NCBI GenBank assembly: GCA_002427615.1
Contig: DIFH01000153.1
Coordinates: forward strand, 464-22,012
Direction: 5' to 3'
DNA length: 21,549 nucleotides
From: Paludibacter sp. UBA5753
Lineage (GTDB): Bacteria; Bacteroidota; Bacteroidia; Bacteroidales; Paludibacteraceae
Position numbers and translations under genes: made by a program. This document shows, piece after piece, positions 7,625 through 15,490 of this stretch (its first letter is position 1; every line of letters begins with the position of its first letter). The notes below the pieces were generated by a model. It was not told the DNA's origin, made no database searches, and saw nothing but the letters and a program-made list of their open reading frames with translations.

Positions 7625-8401
7625 GTGATAACATACAATTTACTCAATAAATTTAACGAAATTGCCCATTTTTGCACGACGCTTCAGGGCGGTGTAAGCG
7701 TGGGCAATTACGCATCGTTTAATCTCAGTCCGTTTTCGGGGGACAAGCCGGAGAACCAGCAACGAAATCTTGAAATTCTTAGCCGACATGCCGGATTAAG
7801 CGTTGAAAATATCATTTTCCCGTTCCAAACGCATGGAACCGAGATACGGATAATCGATACATTATTTTCAGGGAAAGATTTGCCCGAAAAGAAAAAGTTT
7901 CTTTATGGTGTAGATGCATTAATCACTAACAACCTGAATATTTGTATCGGCGTAACTACCGCCGATTGCGTTCCTTTGACTTTTTACGACCCTGCAAAAC
8001 GGGTTGTCGCCGTTGCACATGCCGGCTGGCGCGGAACCAGTGGCAGAATAGCTGAAAAAACGGTATTAGCTATGCAGGAAGGATTTGGAACCCAACCTGA
8101 CGATTTAAGAGTTGTAATCGGTCCTTCGATTTCAGTTCGGGTTTATAATGTAGGAAAGGATGTTTACGATCATTTTGAGGCAGCAGGTTTTCCCGTATCA
8201 GCAATTTTTAAAACTGAAAACGAACAACTTTATCTCGATTTGCCAAAAGCAAACCAATGGCTGCTTTTAAATGCCGGCATTCCGCTCGAACAAATTGAAA
8301 TTTCGGGCGTTTGCACCTATACGAATCACGAAGATTTCTTTTCTGCACGGCGTCTTGGCATCCAATCGGGGCGAATGTTAAGCGGAATAATGTTGAAGTA
8401 G
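7625..8401 (+). CDS. pgeF: Peptidoglycan editing factor PgeF (YfiH/laccase-domain family)
   Basis: Members of this family hydrolyse wrongly incorporated L-Ser-containing muropeptide precursors and were earlier labelled polyphenol oxidase or laccase. The 258-aa protein carries the three metal/catalytic residues: H70 in FQTHGTEI, C115 in TTADCVPLTF and H132 in AHAGWRGT. The C-terminal SGVCTYTNHEDFFSARR is the other family signature. The start is the GTG at 7625: an in-frame TAG lies two codons upstream, and the residues that follow (ITYNLLNKF) match the family's N-terminus. It lies 141 bases after obg and four bases before the B3/B4 gene, so it is probably translated from the same mRNA as that gene. 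Confidence 0.93.
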   Translation: MITYNLLNKFNEIAHFCTTLQGGVSVGNYASFNLSPFSGDKPENQQRNLEILSRHAGLSVENIIFPFQTHGTEIRIIDTLFSGKDLPEKKKFLYGVDALITNNLNICIGVTTADCVPLTFYDPAKRVVAVAHAGWRGTSGRIAEKTVLAMQEGFGTQPDDLRVVIGPSISVRVYNVGKDVYDHFEAAGFPVSAIFKTENEQLYLDLPKANQWLLLNAGIPLEQIEISGVCTYTNHEDFFSARRLGIQSGRMLSGIMLK

Positions 8402-8405
8402 AAGA

Positions 8406-9065
8406 ATGGAAATTAACATCTCAGATAGAATCAAAGAAGTTTGCCCTCAACTCTGTTTGGCAATTTTGAAAGGCGAGGTTTCGAACAGCCCTACAACCGA
8501 TGTTTTATGGTCGGAAATACAGGCTGAAACAAAACGGATTTCGTCGGTTTATTCTATTGAAGAAATAAATAAACGTCCTCAAATTGCCGCTACCCGTAAA
8601 GTTTATAAAGTTCTGGGGAAAGATCCTAATCGTTACCGTCCATCAGCTGAAGCGCTTTGTCGTCGGATTGTGCGCGGAATAGCGCTTTACAAGGTAAGCG
8701 CTTTGGTTGATATTATCAACCTGGTTTCCATTCGCAGCGGAATTTCAATAGGTGGTTTTGACCTGGATAAGATTGAAGGAGATGTTACATTGGGAGTAGG
8801 CAATTCGTCTGATGAATTTGAGGCAATCGGCCGTGGATTTCTAAACGTAGAGGGTTTGCCACTCTATCGCGACAACATTGGAGGAATAGGTACGCCCACC
8901 AGCGATAACGAGCGGACTAAAATTTCGGAAAATACCACAAGAATTCTTGTAATACTAAATGGTTATGATGGGGCAACAGGACTTCAAGATGCCGTTAATC
9001 ATGCAATTCAGTTGCTTGAAGAATATGCAGGAATGAAAAAATACGAATTAAACTTTATACCTTAA
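8406..9065 (+). CDS. Stand-alone B3/B4 tRNA-binding-domain protein
   Basis: A 219-aa protein made of the B3/B4 domain otherwise found in the beta subunit of phenylalanyl-tRNA synthetase. Recognisable stretches are RPQIAATRKVYKVLGKDPNRYRPS (start near residue 58), followed by EALCRRIVRG, DIINLVSIRSGISIGGFDLDKI, and FLNVEGLPLYRDNIGGIGTPTSD. Free-standing members are common in bacteria; some are suspected of binding or editing aminoacyl-tRNA or amino acids, but no role is established here. Four bases separate it from pgeF, so the two are probably co-translated. Its stop codon shares the TTAA at 9062-9065 with the stop of xseB on the other strand. Confidence 0.85.
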   Translation: MEINISDRIKEVCPQLCLAILKGEVSNSPTTDVLWSEIQAETKRISSVYSIEEINKRPQIAATRKVYKVLGKDPNRYRPSAEALCRRIVRGIALYKVSALVDIINLVSIRSGISIGGFDLDKIEGDVTLGVGNSSDEFEAIGRGFLNVEGLPLYRDNIGGIGTPTSDNERTKISENTTRILVILNGYDGATGLQDAVNHAIQLLEEYAGMKKYELNFIP

Positions 9066-9265
9066 TCATCCAGTTCACTCATCATTTTTTCCAGTTCTTT
9101 ATCCAATTCATGAAGTTGTTTTTTGCAAAACTCCATTAGTTCGGCAGCACGTTTCACCCTCTCGGAAATGATTTCCATGTTTACGTCAGCGTTACTTTCG
9201 AGTTCGGACAGAATCTTCTCAAGTTCCGTTACAGCCTCGGTATAAGTGAGTTTGGGTTTGGTCAT
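9062..9265 (-). CDS. xseB: Exodeoxyribonuclease VII small subunit
   Basis: Small subunit that binds in several copies to XseA and helps degrade single-stranded DNA. With the ATG at 9265 the protein is 67 aa, the normal size. It has the family pattern LTYTEAVTELEKILSELES near the N-terminus, then an amphipathic helix ending in LDKELEKMMSELDD. The open frame continues upstream to 9322, but those 19 residues (rich in Q, N, H, F) read through a short repeat and do not fit the family, so the MTKPK start is preferred. xseA is not in the window. It is last in the minus-strand series after the CLC gene, 78 bases away. Confidence 0.93.
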   Translation of the reverse strand: MTKPKLTYTEAVTELEKILSELESNADVNMEIISERVKRAAELMEFCKKQLHELDKELEKMMSELDD

Positions 9266-9274
9266 GGTTATAAA

Positions 9275-9305
9275 GTTTGAATGGTTTGATATTTGAAAAG
9301 TTTGA
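9275..9305. repeat. Four spaced RTTTGA direct repeats upstream of xseB
   Basis: GTTTGA at 9275, GTTTGA at 9284, ATTTGA at 9291 and GTTTGA at 9300, at intervals of 9, 7 and 9 bases, ending 9 bases upstream of the xseB ATG. It can be read as a degenerate 16-base dimer. Low complexity, so partly chance. Confidence 0.5.
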
Positions 9306-9343
9306 TGTTTTTGCTTCCACAATCTATCCTGTTTAAAGGAGTT

Positions 9344-11122
9344 TTATTCGTCGGAAAAATGCACCAATACGTGACGGTACGAATTGAAAATCTTAGACTT
9401 GGATACATATCCGATATATCGTTTCTGATTATCAACTACCGGTAGATTCCAGGCTCCTGTATCTTCGAAAATCTCCATGACTTTTTCCATCGGAAGCTGG
9501 TTATTGATGGTTGCCGGAGGTGAAATCATTAATTTATCGACAGTAAAACGATTGTAAAGTTCAGGACGAAACATAATATTCCTGACTTCGTCCAGTAAAA
9601 CAACTCCCATTAGAACTCCTGAATCAGGATTTACCACAGGAAAGATATTGCGTTTTGAATGCGAAATTATTTTTACCAATTCACCCAAACTCATTTTAGG
9701 GGATAGTACTATCAGGTCGGTTTCTATTACATTTTCCATTTTGAGTAAGGTAAGCACGGCTTTGTCTTTGTGATGTGTTATCAGCTCGCCCTTTTGCGCC
9801 AAACGCATAGCATACAGGCTATGAGGTTCGAACAGAATAATGGTAAGGTACGACACCGTAGAAACGATGATCAAAGTCATAAACAAATTGTAGCCTCCCG
9901 TGAGTTCTGCTATCAGAAAAATTCCCGTTAAAGGAGCATGCATAACGCCCGACATTAATCCTGCCATTCCTGCCAGCGTAAAGTTCCCTTCGGGCATGGG
10001 GAGACCGAAAATATTAAATAATTGTGCCACCACAAATCCGGTTAAAGCTCCGACAAACAATGAAGGAGCAAAAATCCCGCCTACCCCTCCTGCTCCGTTA
10101 GTTGCAGCCGAAGCAAATATTTTAAATCCAATAATTAACACCAAATAAATGATAAGTACCCAGGGATTGTCGCCCATGTTTAAAAAGAAACTCCTGTCGA
10201 GAACCGAGGTGGAATTTCCGTTAAGCAGCTGACTAATTGTATCATAACCTTCGCCATATAAAGGTGGGAAAATAAAAATGAGGATACTCAGCATCAAGCC
10301 ACCAATGACAAGTTTTGTGTATGGATTTTTATATTTTCGGAAAAACTGTTCAATTCTATTCATTCCGCGTATAAAGTACAGCGAAACAAGCCCGCAGACA
10401 ATACCCAAAACGATGAGGTAAGGAATTCTTTCTACCGCAAAACTTTCATAATCGGTGAATTGAAACATAAATGAACTGCCCGAAAAAATGTATGAAGTGG
10501 CAGTGGCAGTTACCGAGGATATCAACAAAGGCACAATAGAAGTAAGGGTCATGTCGAGCATTAAAACTTCGAGCGTAAAAACCAACCCTGCAATCGGCGC
10601 TTTAAAAATTCCACCAATAGCGCCGGCTGCTCCGCAACCCACCAACAACATCAAGGTTTTTTGGTCGAGTTTAAAAAATTTCCCCAGATTTGAACCGATG
10701 GCCGAACCGGTAAGTACGATAGGCGCTTCAGCTCCGACTGATCCCCCGAATCCGATGGTGATGGAACTTCCAACCAGCGAAGTCCATGTATTGTGTAGCT
10801 TTATTATGCTTTTTCGTTGTGAAATGGCGTACAGAATCCGGGTAATCCCATGACTGATATCATCTTTTACAATGTAGCGGACAAAAAGGGATGCAATCAG
10901 GATTCCAATAGCCGGGAAAACCAGATACCAATAATTTACATCGTTTCGGCTGAAATTATCGGTAAGCAGCATTTGAATGAGATGGATGGATGATTTGAGT
11001 AAATACGCAGCCACTGCCGAAAAAACTCCGACTACAAAGCTTAGAATCAAAACAAAATGATGTTGCTTGATATGTAACTCACGCCAAGCAATTATTTTTA
11101 TATACCAACCGTTATAATCCAT
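9344..11122 (-). CDS. CLC family chloride channel/transporter with C-terminal CBS pair
   Basis: A 592-aa membrane protein moving chloride (or a related anion) across the inner membrane. Residues of about 20-445 form the CLC membrane domain, and two CBS domains follow (about 467-517 and 530-585; the second includes GAWNLPVV) that may sense nucleotides. CLC hallmarks: SHGIT (90-94) in place of GSGIP, GGSVGAEAP (126-134) with gating glutamate E132, GGIFAP (348-353) for GxFxP, and the pore tyrosine Y437 in HSLYAMRL. By alignment from memory to E. coli ClcA, E185 matches E202 while V186 stands where the internal proton glutamate E203 is, as in channel-type members. So passive chloride conduction may be more likely than 2Cl-/H+ exchange. 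Its own -7 element lies upstream; it follows the sugar transferase by 87 bases. Confidence 0.93.
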   Translation of the reverse strand: MDYNGWYIKIIAWRELHIKQHHFVLILSFVVGVFSAVAAYLLKSSIHLIQMLLTDNFSRNDVNYWYLVFPAIGILIASLFVRYIVKDDISHGITRILYAISQRKSIIKLHNTWTSLVGSSITIGFGGSVGAEAPIVLTGSAIGSNLGKFFKLDQKTLMLLVGCGAAGAIGGIFKAPIAGLVFTLEVLMLDMTLTSIVPLLISSVTATATSYIFSGSSFMFQFTDYESFAVERIPYLIVLGIVCGLVSLYFIRGMNRIEQFFRKYKNPYTKLVIGGLMLSILIFIFPPLYGEGYDTISQLLNGNSTSVLDRSFFLNMGDNPWVLIIYLVLIIGFKIFASAATNGAGGVGGIFAPSLFVGALTGFVVAQLFNIFGLPMPEGNFTLAGMAGLMSGVMHAPLTGIFLIAELTGGYNLFMTLIIVSTVSYLTIILFEPHSLYAMRLAQKGELITHHKDKAVLTLLKMENVIETDLIVLSPKMSLGELVKIISHSKRNIFPVVNPDSGVLMGVVLLDEVRNIMFRPELYNRFTVDKLMISPPATINNQLPMEKVMEIFEDTGAWNLPVVDNQKRYIGYVSKSKIFNSYRHVLVHFSDE

Positions 11123-11147
11123 ACCTTATTCCGAAAATAAACAGGCA

Positions 11148-11155
11148 CAAAGATA
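11148..11155 (-). promoter_or_regulatory. Candidate -7 promoter element for the CLC gene
   Basis: Reads TATCTTTG on the minus strand, an exact TAnnTTTG match, 25 bases upstream of the ATG at 11122. A TTTC 18 bases further upstream is a weak -33 candidate. It suggests the CLC gene can be transcribed apart from the sugar transferase. Confidence 0.45.
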
Positions 11156-11209
11156 CAGAAATATTTCAGGCAGGAAAAATAAATTAGTTAAACAACGTGG
11201 TTAACGGAT

Positions 11210-12610
11210 TTAAACGCCTTTACCGTTAAATATAATTTCAAGCGTCAGCACCATTATTTTTAAATCGGTCATAAGAGACATGTTTTCGATATAGATAATG
11301 TCGTAATTCAGGCGCTCAATCATTTTTTCGATAGTATCGGAATACCCGATTTTTATGGGTCCCCACGAAGTAAGTCCGGGTCTGATTTTATAAAGCAGGC
11401 AATAATAAGGGGCTTCTTCGATGATTTGATTTATATAGTAGCGGCGTTCGGGGCGAGGACCCACTATACTCATCTCCCCTCTCAAGATATTCCAAAACTG
11501 AGGTAGTTCATCAATACGGTATTTGCGCAATATTCTTCCTACCGGTGTAATTCTTTCGTCAGAAGCGCTGCTTAACTTCGGCATTCCGTTTTCCGAACCG
11601 ACATACATGGTGCGGAATTTTATGATTTTAAATGTTTTGCCGAGATAACCTATGCGTTCCTGTTTGTAAAAGGCAGGGCCTTTCGAATCCCGTTTGATTT
11701 GAATTGTAAAATACAAAAACAAGGGAGATAAAACCACCAAAGCGATGACCGATACCACTATATCAAAAAATCTTTTTACACTTACCTGCCAATCGGGCAT
11801 ATTCAGGTCTGTAATGCTCACAAGCGGACTCATTCCTATCGTGCTGATTCGGGCGCTGCCGGTCAGAATTTCATACAACCGGGGAGTAAATCTTATGTTA
11901 ATATTATAACGATAAAGGGCATTAATATAGGTAAAAAGCTTTTGTTCATCAGTTTCGTCGAGTGCAATAATCGATTCCTCTATTTGATAATTTGTTATGA
12001 TCGATTCAATTTGATGCATATTCCCGATAATTTTATTGTTCGGTACAGCAATGTTCTGGTCTACGGTAACGAATCCAACCAGGTTGTTTCTGCCGGCATT
12101 TTTTTCAAACTCAGCAGCCATTTTAAGGGCATTTTTACCAGTGCCAATAATCAGGGTGTTAATACTCCATTTTTTTGTTTTGTAGCGCTGATTAATATCG
12201 GCAATAAGAAGCGACCTGAAAAAATAGGTAATAAAAAACAAGAGTCCAAACAAAACCAGCAACGAATAATAATAATATTCGTACGACACCACTATGTCGT
12301 CGAGCATCAGCACGAAAAAAATAGAAATAGAAATGATGACCGATGCTGCAAGCGTAGTTAGCATGAGCGTCGTTTTCGATTGTTTTTCGGGATGCAGGTA
12401 AAATCCGGATAGATAATGAATAAAGGCACAACTCAAAGGAAAAAGAATCAAACTCGAAAAATAATTGTAGTTTGGGATGAAAATATTTACATTCTCAAAA
12501 ATTTGAGCATCGTTTACTGTACGACGAAACACCATGAACAGCACCCAAACGATGAGCGATGCCAACATGTCATAAGCTATAAATTTTATTAAAATCTTTC
12601 GTTTATTCAT
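11210..12610 (-). CDS. Polyprenyl-phosphate sugar-1-phosphate transferase (WcaJ/WbaP type)
   Basis: Starts exopolysaccharide or capsule repeat-unit synthesis by moving a sugar-1-phosphate from a nucleotide sugar to undecaprenyl phosphate at the inner membrane. The 466-aa protein has four N-terminal membrane segments (about 11-29, 51-69, 81-103, 113-133), a Rossmann-like domain starting at LIIGTGKNA (153-161), a membrane-anchoring helix (281-305), and the catalytic domain: GPAFYKQERIG (311-321), FKIIKFRTM (327-335), and RIDELPQFWNILRGEMS ending in SIVGPRPERR, with the Asp-Glu pair D367-E368. It is three bases downstream of the Sua5/TsaC-like gene, so the two are co-transcribed. No other polysaccharide genes lie nearby, so the glycan it initiates is encoded elsewhere. 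Sugar specificity cannot be told. Confidence 0.93.
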   Translation of the reverse strand: MNKRKILIKFIAYDMLASLIVWVLFMVFRRTVNDAQIFENVNIFIPNYNYFSSLILFPLSCAFIHYLSGFYLHPEKQSKTTLMLTTLAASVIISISIFFVLMLDDIVVSYEYYYYSLLVLFGLLFFITYFFRSLLIADINQRYKTKKWSINTLIIGTGKNALKMAAEFEKNAGRNNLVGFVTVDQNIAVPNNKIIGNMHQIESIITNYQIEESIIALDETDEQKLFTYINALYRYNINIRFTPRLYEILTGSARISTIGMSPLVSITDLNMPDWQVSVKRFFDIVVSVIALVVLSPLFLYFTIQIKRDSKGPAFYKQERIGYLGKTFKIIKFRTMYVGSENGMPKLSSASDERITPVGRILRKYRIDELPQFWNILRGEMSIVGPRPERRYYINQIIEEAPYYCLLYKIRPGLTSWGPIKIGYSDTIEKMIERLNYDIIYIENMSLMTDLKIMVLTLEIIFNGKGV

Positions 12611-12613
12611 TGT

Positions 12614-13186
12614 TTATTGCCTGATAACTTGAATGACGTTTCCTTTTCCAAGTTTGATAACCGAAGAAATGTCCCGCCCGATACGTTCATCTCGTCGAAA
12701 TGCAACTATGTAATCGACATCCGATTTTATTTCGTCGCTTATTTCCGAAAAGCTCTCCGGCACGGGCTCCCCGCTTACATGAGCCGGAGTAAATAAAATC
12801 GCATTCCGGAACCGTGAACACAACGAGTTTGAGAAATATTCATTGGTAACCCGTATTGCTACCGATTTATCAACCGAAACCACATTGTCGGGCAGATTTT
12901 TTGCATTTTCGAATAGAATAGTTAATGGCTTCTCGGTCAGATCAATTAAATCCCATGCCATATCAGGAACTTCATTTACATAAGCCTGCAATCTCGAAGC
13001 ATTATCAAGTAATACGATCATTGTATTTTTTGCTTCGGATTTTTTTATTCTCACAATTTTTTCAACAGCGTTCTTATTAGTCGCGTCACAACCTAAACCC
13101 CATCCCGAATCTGCCGGATAGAGTATAACGCCACCTGATCTGAGTATCTCAACGGCCCTTTTGAGGTCATCTTTTACATCTTCCAT
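12614..13186 (-). CDS. Sua5/YciO/YrdC family protein, divergent TsaC-like with altered active site
   Basis: The family makes threonylcarbamoyl-AMP from threonine, bicarbonate and ATP for the t6A modification of tRNA. The 190-aa length, the overall fold pattern (GGVILYP at 18-24, WGLGCDATN at 29-37, IRVTNEYFS at 111-119, VSGEP at 137-141, VIKLGKG at 176-182) and place beside the CLC gene agree with the usual Bacteroidetes enzyme. But the ligand-binding motifs differ: PTDT is PADS (24-27), the K-x-R stretch is KKSEAKNTM (48-56), and the S-x-N of STSAN is FTPAH (132-136). By my knowledge of the family these are the KRSN-type residues that bind substrates. It may have another function or be a degenerating copy. 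It leads a two-gene unit with the sugar transferase and has a long upstream leader. Confidence 0.85.
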   Translation of the reverse strand: MEDVKDDLKRAVEILRSGGVILYPADSGWGLGCDATNKNAVEKIVRIKKSEAKNTMIVLLDNASRLQAYVNEVPDMAWDLIDLTEKPLTILFENAKNLPDNVVSVDKSVAIRVTNEYFSNSLCSRFRNAILFTPAHVSGEPVPESFSEISDEIKSDVDYIVAFRRDERIGRDISSVIKLGKGNVIQVIRQ

Positions 13187-13735
13187 ACCACGGGTTTCTT
13201 AACTTTCGTTATCGCCTTGCGTAAATTATACCACAAGGTTAATAAATAACGTAAGTAACTTGGTTTTATTTTTGCCGTACAGTTATATTTAAGCGCTTGA
13301 AAGAAAACTCGGTATTTGATAAGAAAAAGTCAAGACGGGACTCCATGTTTTTACTGTGAGTGCAACGCAGAGATGGACGTTTTCTTGCAAACACGATTTA
13401 AGTATTCGCCGGAATATTCAATATTGCACACAAAGGTAGCTTATTTATTGGCAAAAATAGCCACAAAGACATACAACTTTTCGATGTATTTACCCTGTTT
13501 ATAAACCAAGGTGAAAATAACCACAGCTTGTAAGTTTGCCGCTTTTAAAAAAAATGTATAATTTTACGGGTTGAAAAAACAGTTCCGCTTGATGATATTG
13601 CACGATGAGTTTTTTATATGAATTTCATACCGTTGAACCTGCTGTTGAAAGCATAAAGATACTTAAAAACAGGATGTTGATTTTTGGGTTAAAAAGGTAT
13701 TTAATTCATTTGAGTCGAAAAAAAATAAAAAAACA
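13187..13735. other. Gene-poor region between the divergent Sua5/TsaC-like gene and recJ
   Basis: 549 bases with no convincing gene. It holds an imperfect inverted repeat at 13215-13238 (CCTTG and CAAGG arms with inner GTA/TAC), 29 bases upstream of the tsaC-like ATG; a plus-strand TATTTTTG at 13267-13274 without a good -33; and two minus-strand -7 matches at 13431-13459. A 62-codon plus-strand ORF from a TTG (13316) and a 26-codon minus-strand ORF (13266-13346) resemble nothing known to me. From 13505 to 13735 I see only AT-rich sequence ahead of recJ, with no clear promoter. Confidence 0.6.
13431..13459 (-). promoter_or_regulatory. Two candidate minus-strand -7 elements far upstream of the Sua5/TsaC-like gene
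   Basis: On the minus strand TATTTTTG (13452-13459) and TACCTTTG (13431-13438) both match TAnnTTTG exactly. Neither has a TTTG at the standard -33 spacing. If either is used, the tsaC-like mRNA would have a leader of about 240 bases. Confidence 0.35.
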
Positions 13736-15463
13736 ATGATAAATAAATGGATTTACACAACCCTTTCAGAACAACAAATTGAGATAAAGAAAAAATTAGC
13801 AGAAGAATTAAGTATCAGTCCTATCCTTGCCCAGTTATTAGTTCAAAGGGAGATTTACACCTTTGCCGATGCCCGTAGTTTTTTTCGACCTGATTTAGCC
13901 GATCTTCACGATCCATTTTTAATGGCCGACATGGATAATGCGGTTAAAAGGCTTACTTCGGCAATGCGCCACAACGAAAAAATCCTGGTTTACGGCGATT
14001 ATGATGTTGATGGTACTACTTCAGTATCATTGGTCTACAAGTTTCTAATGCAATTTTACAACAATGTCGATTTTTATATTCCCGACCGTTATAACGAAGG
14101 TTACGGAATTTCCGTTCAGGGAATTGACTTTGCAGCCAACAACGATTTTAAACTTATTATCGCGTTGGATTGCGGCATAAAAGCCGTCGAAAAAGTAAAA
14201 TACGCTTCTTCTCTCGGAGTTGATTTCATTATTTGCGACCACCACACGCCCGATGCGATTTTGCCTCCCGCGGTTGCCGTACTCGATCCCAAACGGGATG
14301 ATTGCAACTATCCGTACAAACATTTATCCGGCTGCGGAGTTGGTTTCAAGTTGATGCAGGCATTTGCCATAGTAAATAACATCGATTTTTCGCAACTTAC
14401 CCCGCTGCTCGATTTACTGGCTTTAAGCATTGCCTCTGATATTGTGCCAATTACAGGGGAGAATCGTATCCTGGCTTTTTATGGACTAAAACAAATCAAT
14501 TCCAATCCCAGCATCGGGGTGAAAAGTATTCTCGATGTTTGCGGACTTGCCGACAAAGAGATAACAATCAGCGACATCGTATTTAAAGTTGGACCACGTA
14601 TAAATGCCTCCGGACGGATGAAACTGGCTACCGAAGCGGTTCAGTTGTTGGTGTCGAGCAATCCTGTTTTCGCAAAAGAAAAAAGTGATACAATCAATGA
14701 ATACAACAACGACCGCAAAGATTTAGATAAGAATATTACCGACGAAGCCATTGCGCTTATTGCTTCCGACGAAAGATACCTGACACGTAAATCCATTGTA
14801 GTTCATAAACCCGACTGGCATAAAGGCGTAATAGGGATTGTGGCTTCAAGGCTGTCCGAAGAGTACTATAAACCTTCGATTGTGCTGACTAACTCTAATG
14901 GGTTGGCTTCCGGTTCGGCACGTTCGGTTCCGGGCTTCGATATTTATAAAGCCATTGATTCCTGCCGCGATTTGCTCGAAAATTTCGGAGGTCACATGTA
15001 TGCAGCCGGGCTTTCGATGAAAGAAGAAAATATAACCGCTTTTACTGATCGGTTCGAACAATTCGTGTCGGAGAATATCCTCGAAGAACAAACATATCCG
15101 CAAATCGACATCGATGCCGTCCTTGAATTTAAAGATATTACGCCAAAATTTTTCCGGGTTTTAAAACAATTCGGTCCGTTTGGACCAGGGAATATGAAGC
15201 CGGTATTCGCCTCGAAAAAAGTGTTTGATTATGGCACAAGCCGCCTGGTAGGAAAAGACCAGGAACATCTGAAATTAGAATTGGTCGATTCGAGTTCCGA
15301 AAATGTAATGAATGGCATTGCTTTCCGAATGTTTGCTTATAACGATCACCTGAAAGCATTGAATCCCCTCGATATTTGTTATACTTTAGAGGAAAACAAT
15401 TTCAATGGCAACACGTCGATTCAATTGATGATCCGGGATATAAAAATTGATGGAGAGGAATAA
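13736..15463 (+). CDS. recJ: Single-stranded-DNA-specific exonuclease RecJ
   Basis: 5'-to-3' exonuclease on single-stranded DNA, used in recombination and mismatch or base-excision repair. The 575-aa protein has the DHH phosphoesterase motifs GDYDVDGTTS (87-96), ALDCG with D145, DHH (168-170), and LALSIASDIVP (228-238), all keeping the metal-binding aspartates. The DHHA1 part contains GPRINASGRM (286-295), GSARSVPGFD (393-402) and FGGHMYAAG (417-425). The C-terminal OB-like domain includes FGPFGPGN (479-486). Length agrees with bacterial RecJ. The ATG at 13736 is directly followed by INKW, a typical start in this group. The gene is monocistronic and ends at a strong hairpin shared with ilvE. 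Confidence 0.97.
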   Translation: MINKWIYTTLSEQQIEIKKKLAEELSISPILAQLLVQREIYTFADARSFFRPDLADLHDPFLMADMDNAVKRLTSAMRHNEKILVYGDYDVDGTTSVSLVYKFLMQFYNNVDFYIPDRYNEGYGISVQGIDFAANNDFKLIIALDCGIKAVEKVKYASSLGVDFIICDHHTPDAILPPAVAVLDPKRDDCNYPYKHLSGCGVGFKLMQAFAIVNNIDFSQLTPLLDLLALSIASDIVPITGENRILAFYGLKQINSNPSIGVKSILDVCGLADKEITISDIVFKVGPRINASGRMKLATEAVQLLVSSNPVFAKEKSDTINEYNNDRKDLDKNITDEAIALIASDERYLTRKSIVVHKPDWHKGVIGIVASRLSEEYYKPSIVLTNSNGLASGSARSVPGFDIYKAIDSCRDLLENFGGHMYAAGLSMKEENITAFTDRFEQFVSENILEEQTYPQIDIDAVLEFKDITPKFFRVLKQFGPFGPGNMKPVFASKKVFDYGTSRLVGKDQEHLKLELVDSSSENVMNGIAFRMFAYNDHLKALNPLDICYTLEENNFNGNTSIQLMIRDIKIDGEE

Positions 15464-15490
15464 AAAAAGGGAGCTAAGCTCCCTTTTTTT
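15464..15490. terminator. Bidirectional terminator between recJ and ilvE
   Basis: A-run, GGGAGC (15469-15474), loop TAA, GCTCCC (15478-15483), then seven Ts. The A-run starts directly after the recJ stop and the T-run overlaps the ilvE stop (TTA at 15489-15491), so one compact hairpin serves both convergent genes. Confidence 0.9.

Noticed and set aside
13266..13346. 26-codon minus-strand ORF from an ATG upstream of the Sua5/TsaC-like gene
   Set aside because: Could be a leader peptide, but it is short, has no ribosome site or attenuator-like codon run, and such ORFs are common by chance.
13316..13504. 62-codon plus-strand ORF starting at TTG
   Set aside because: Non-ATG start, no Shine-Dalgarno site, no recognisable similarity, and it lies opposite possible minus-strand promoter elements.
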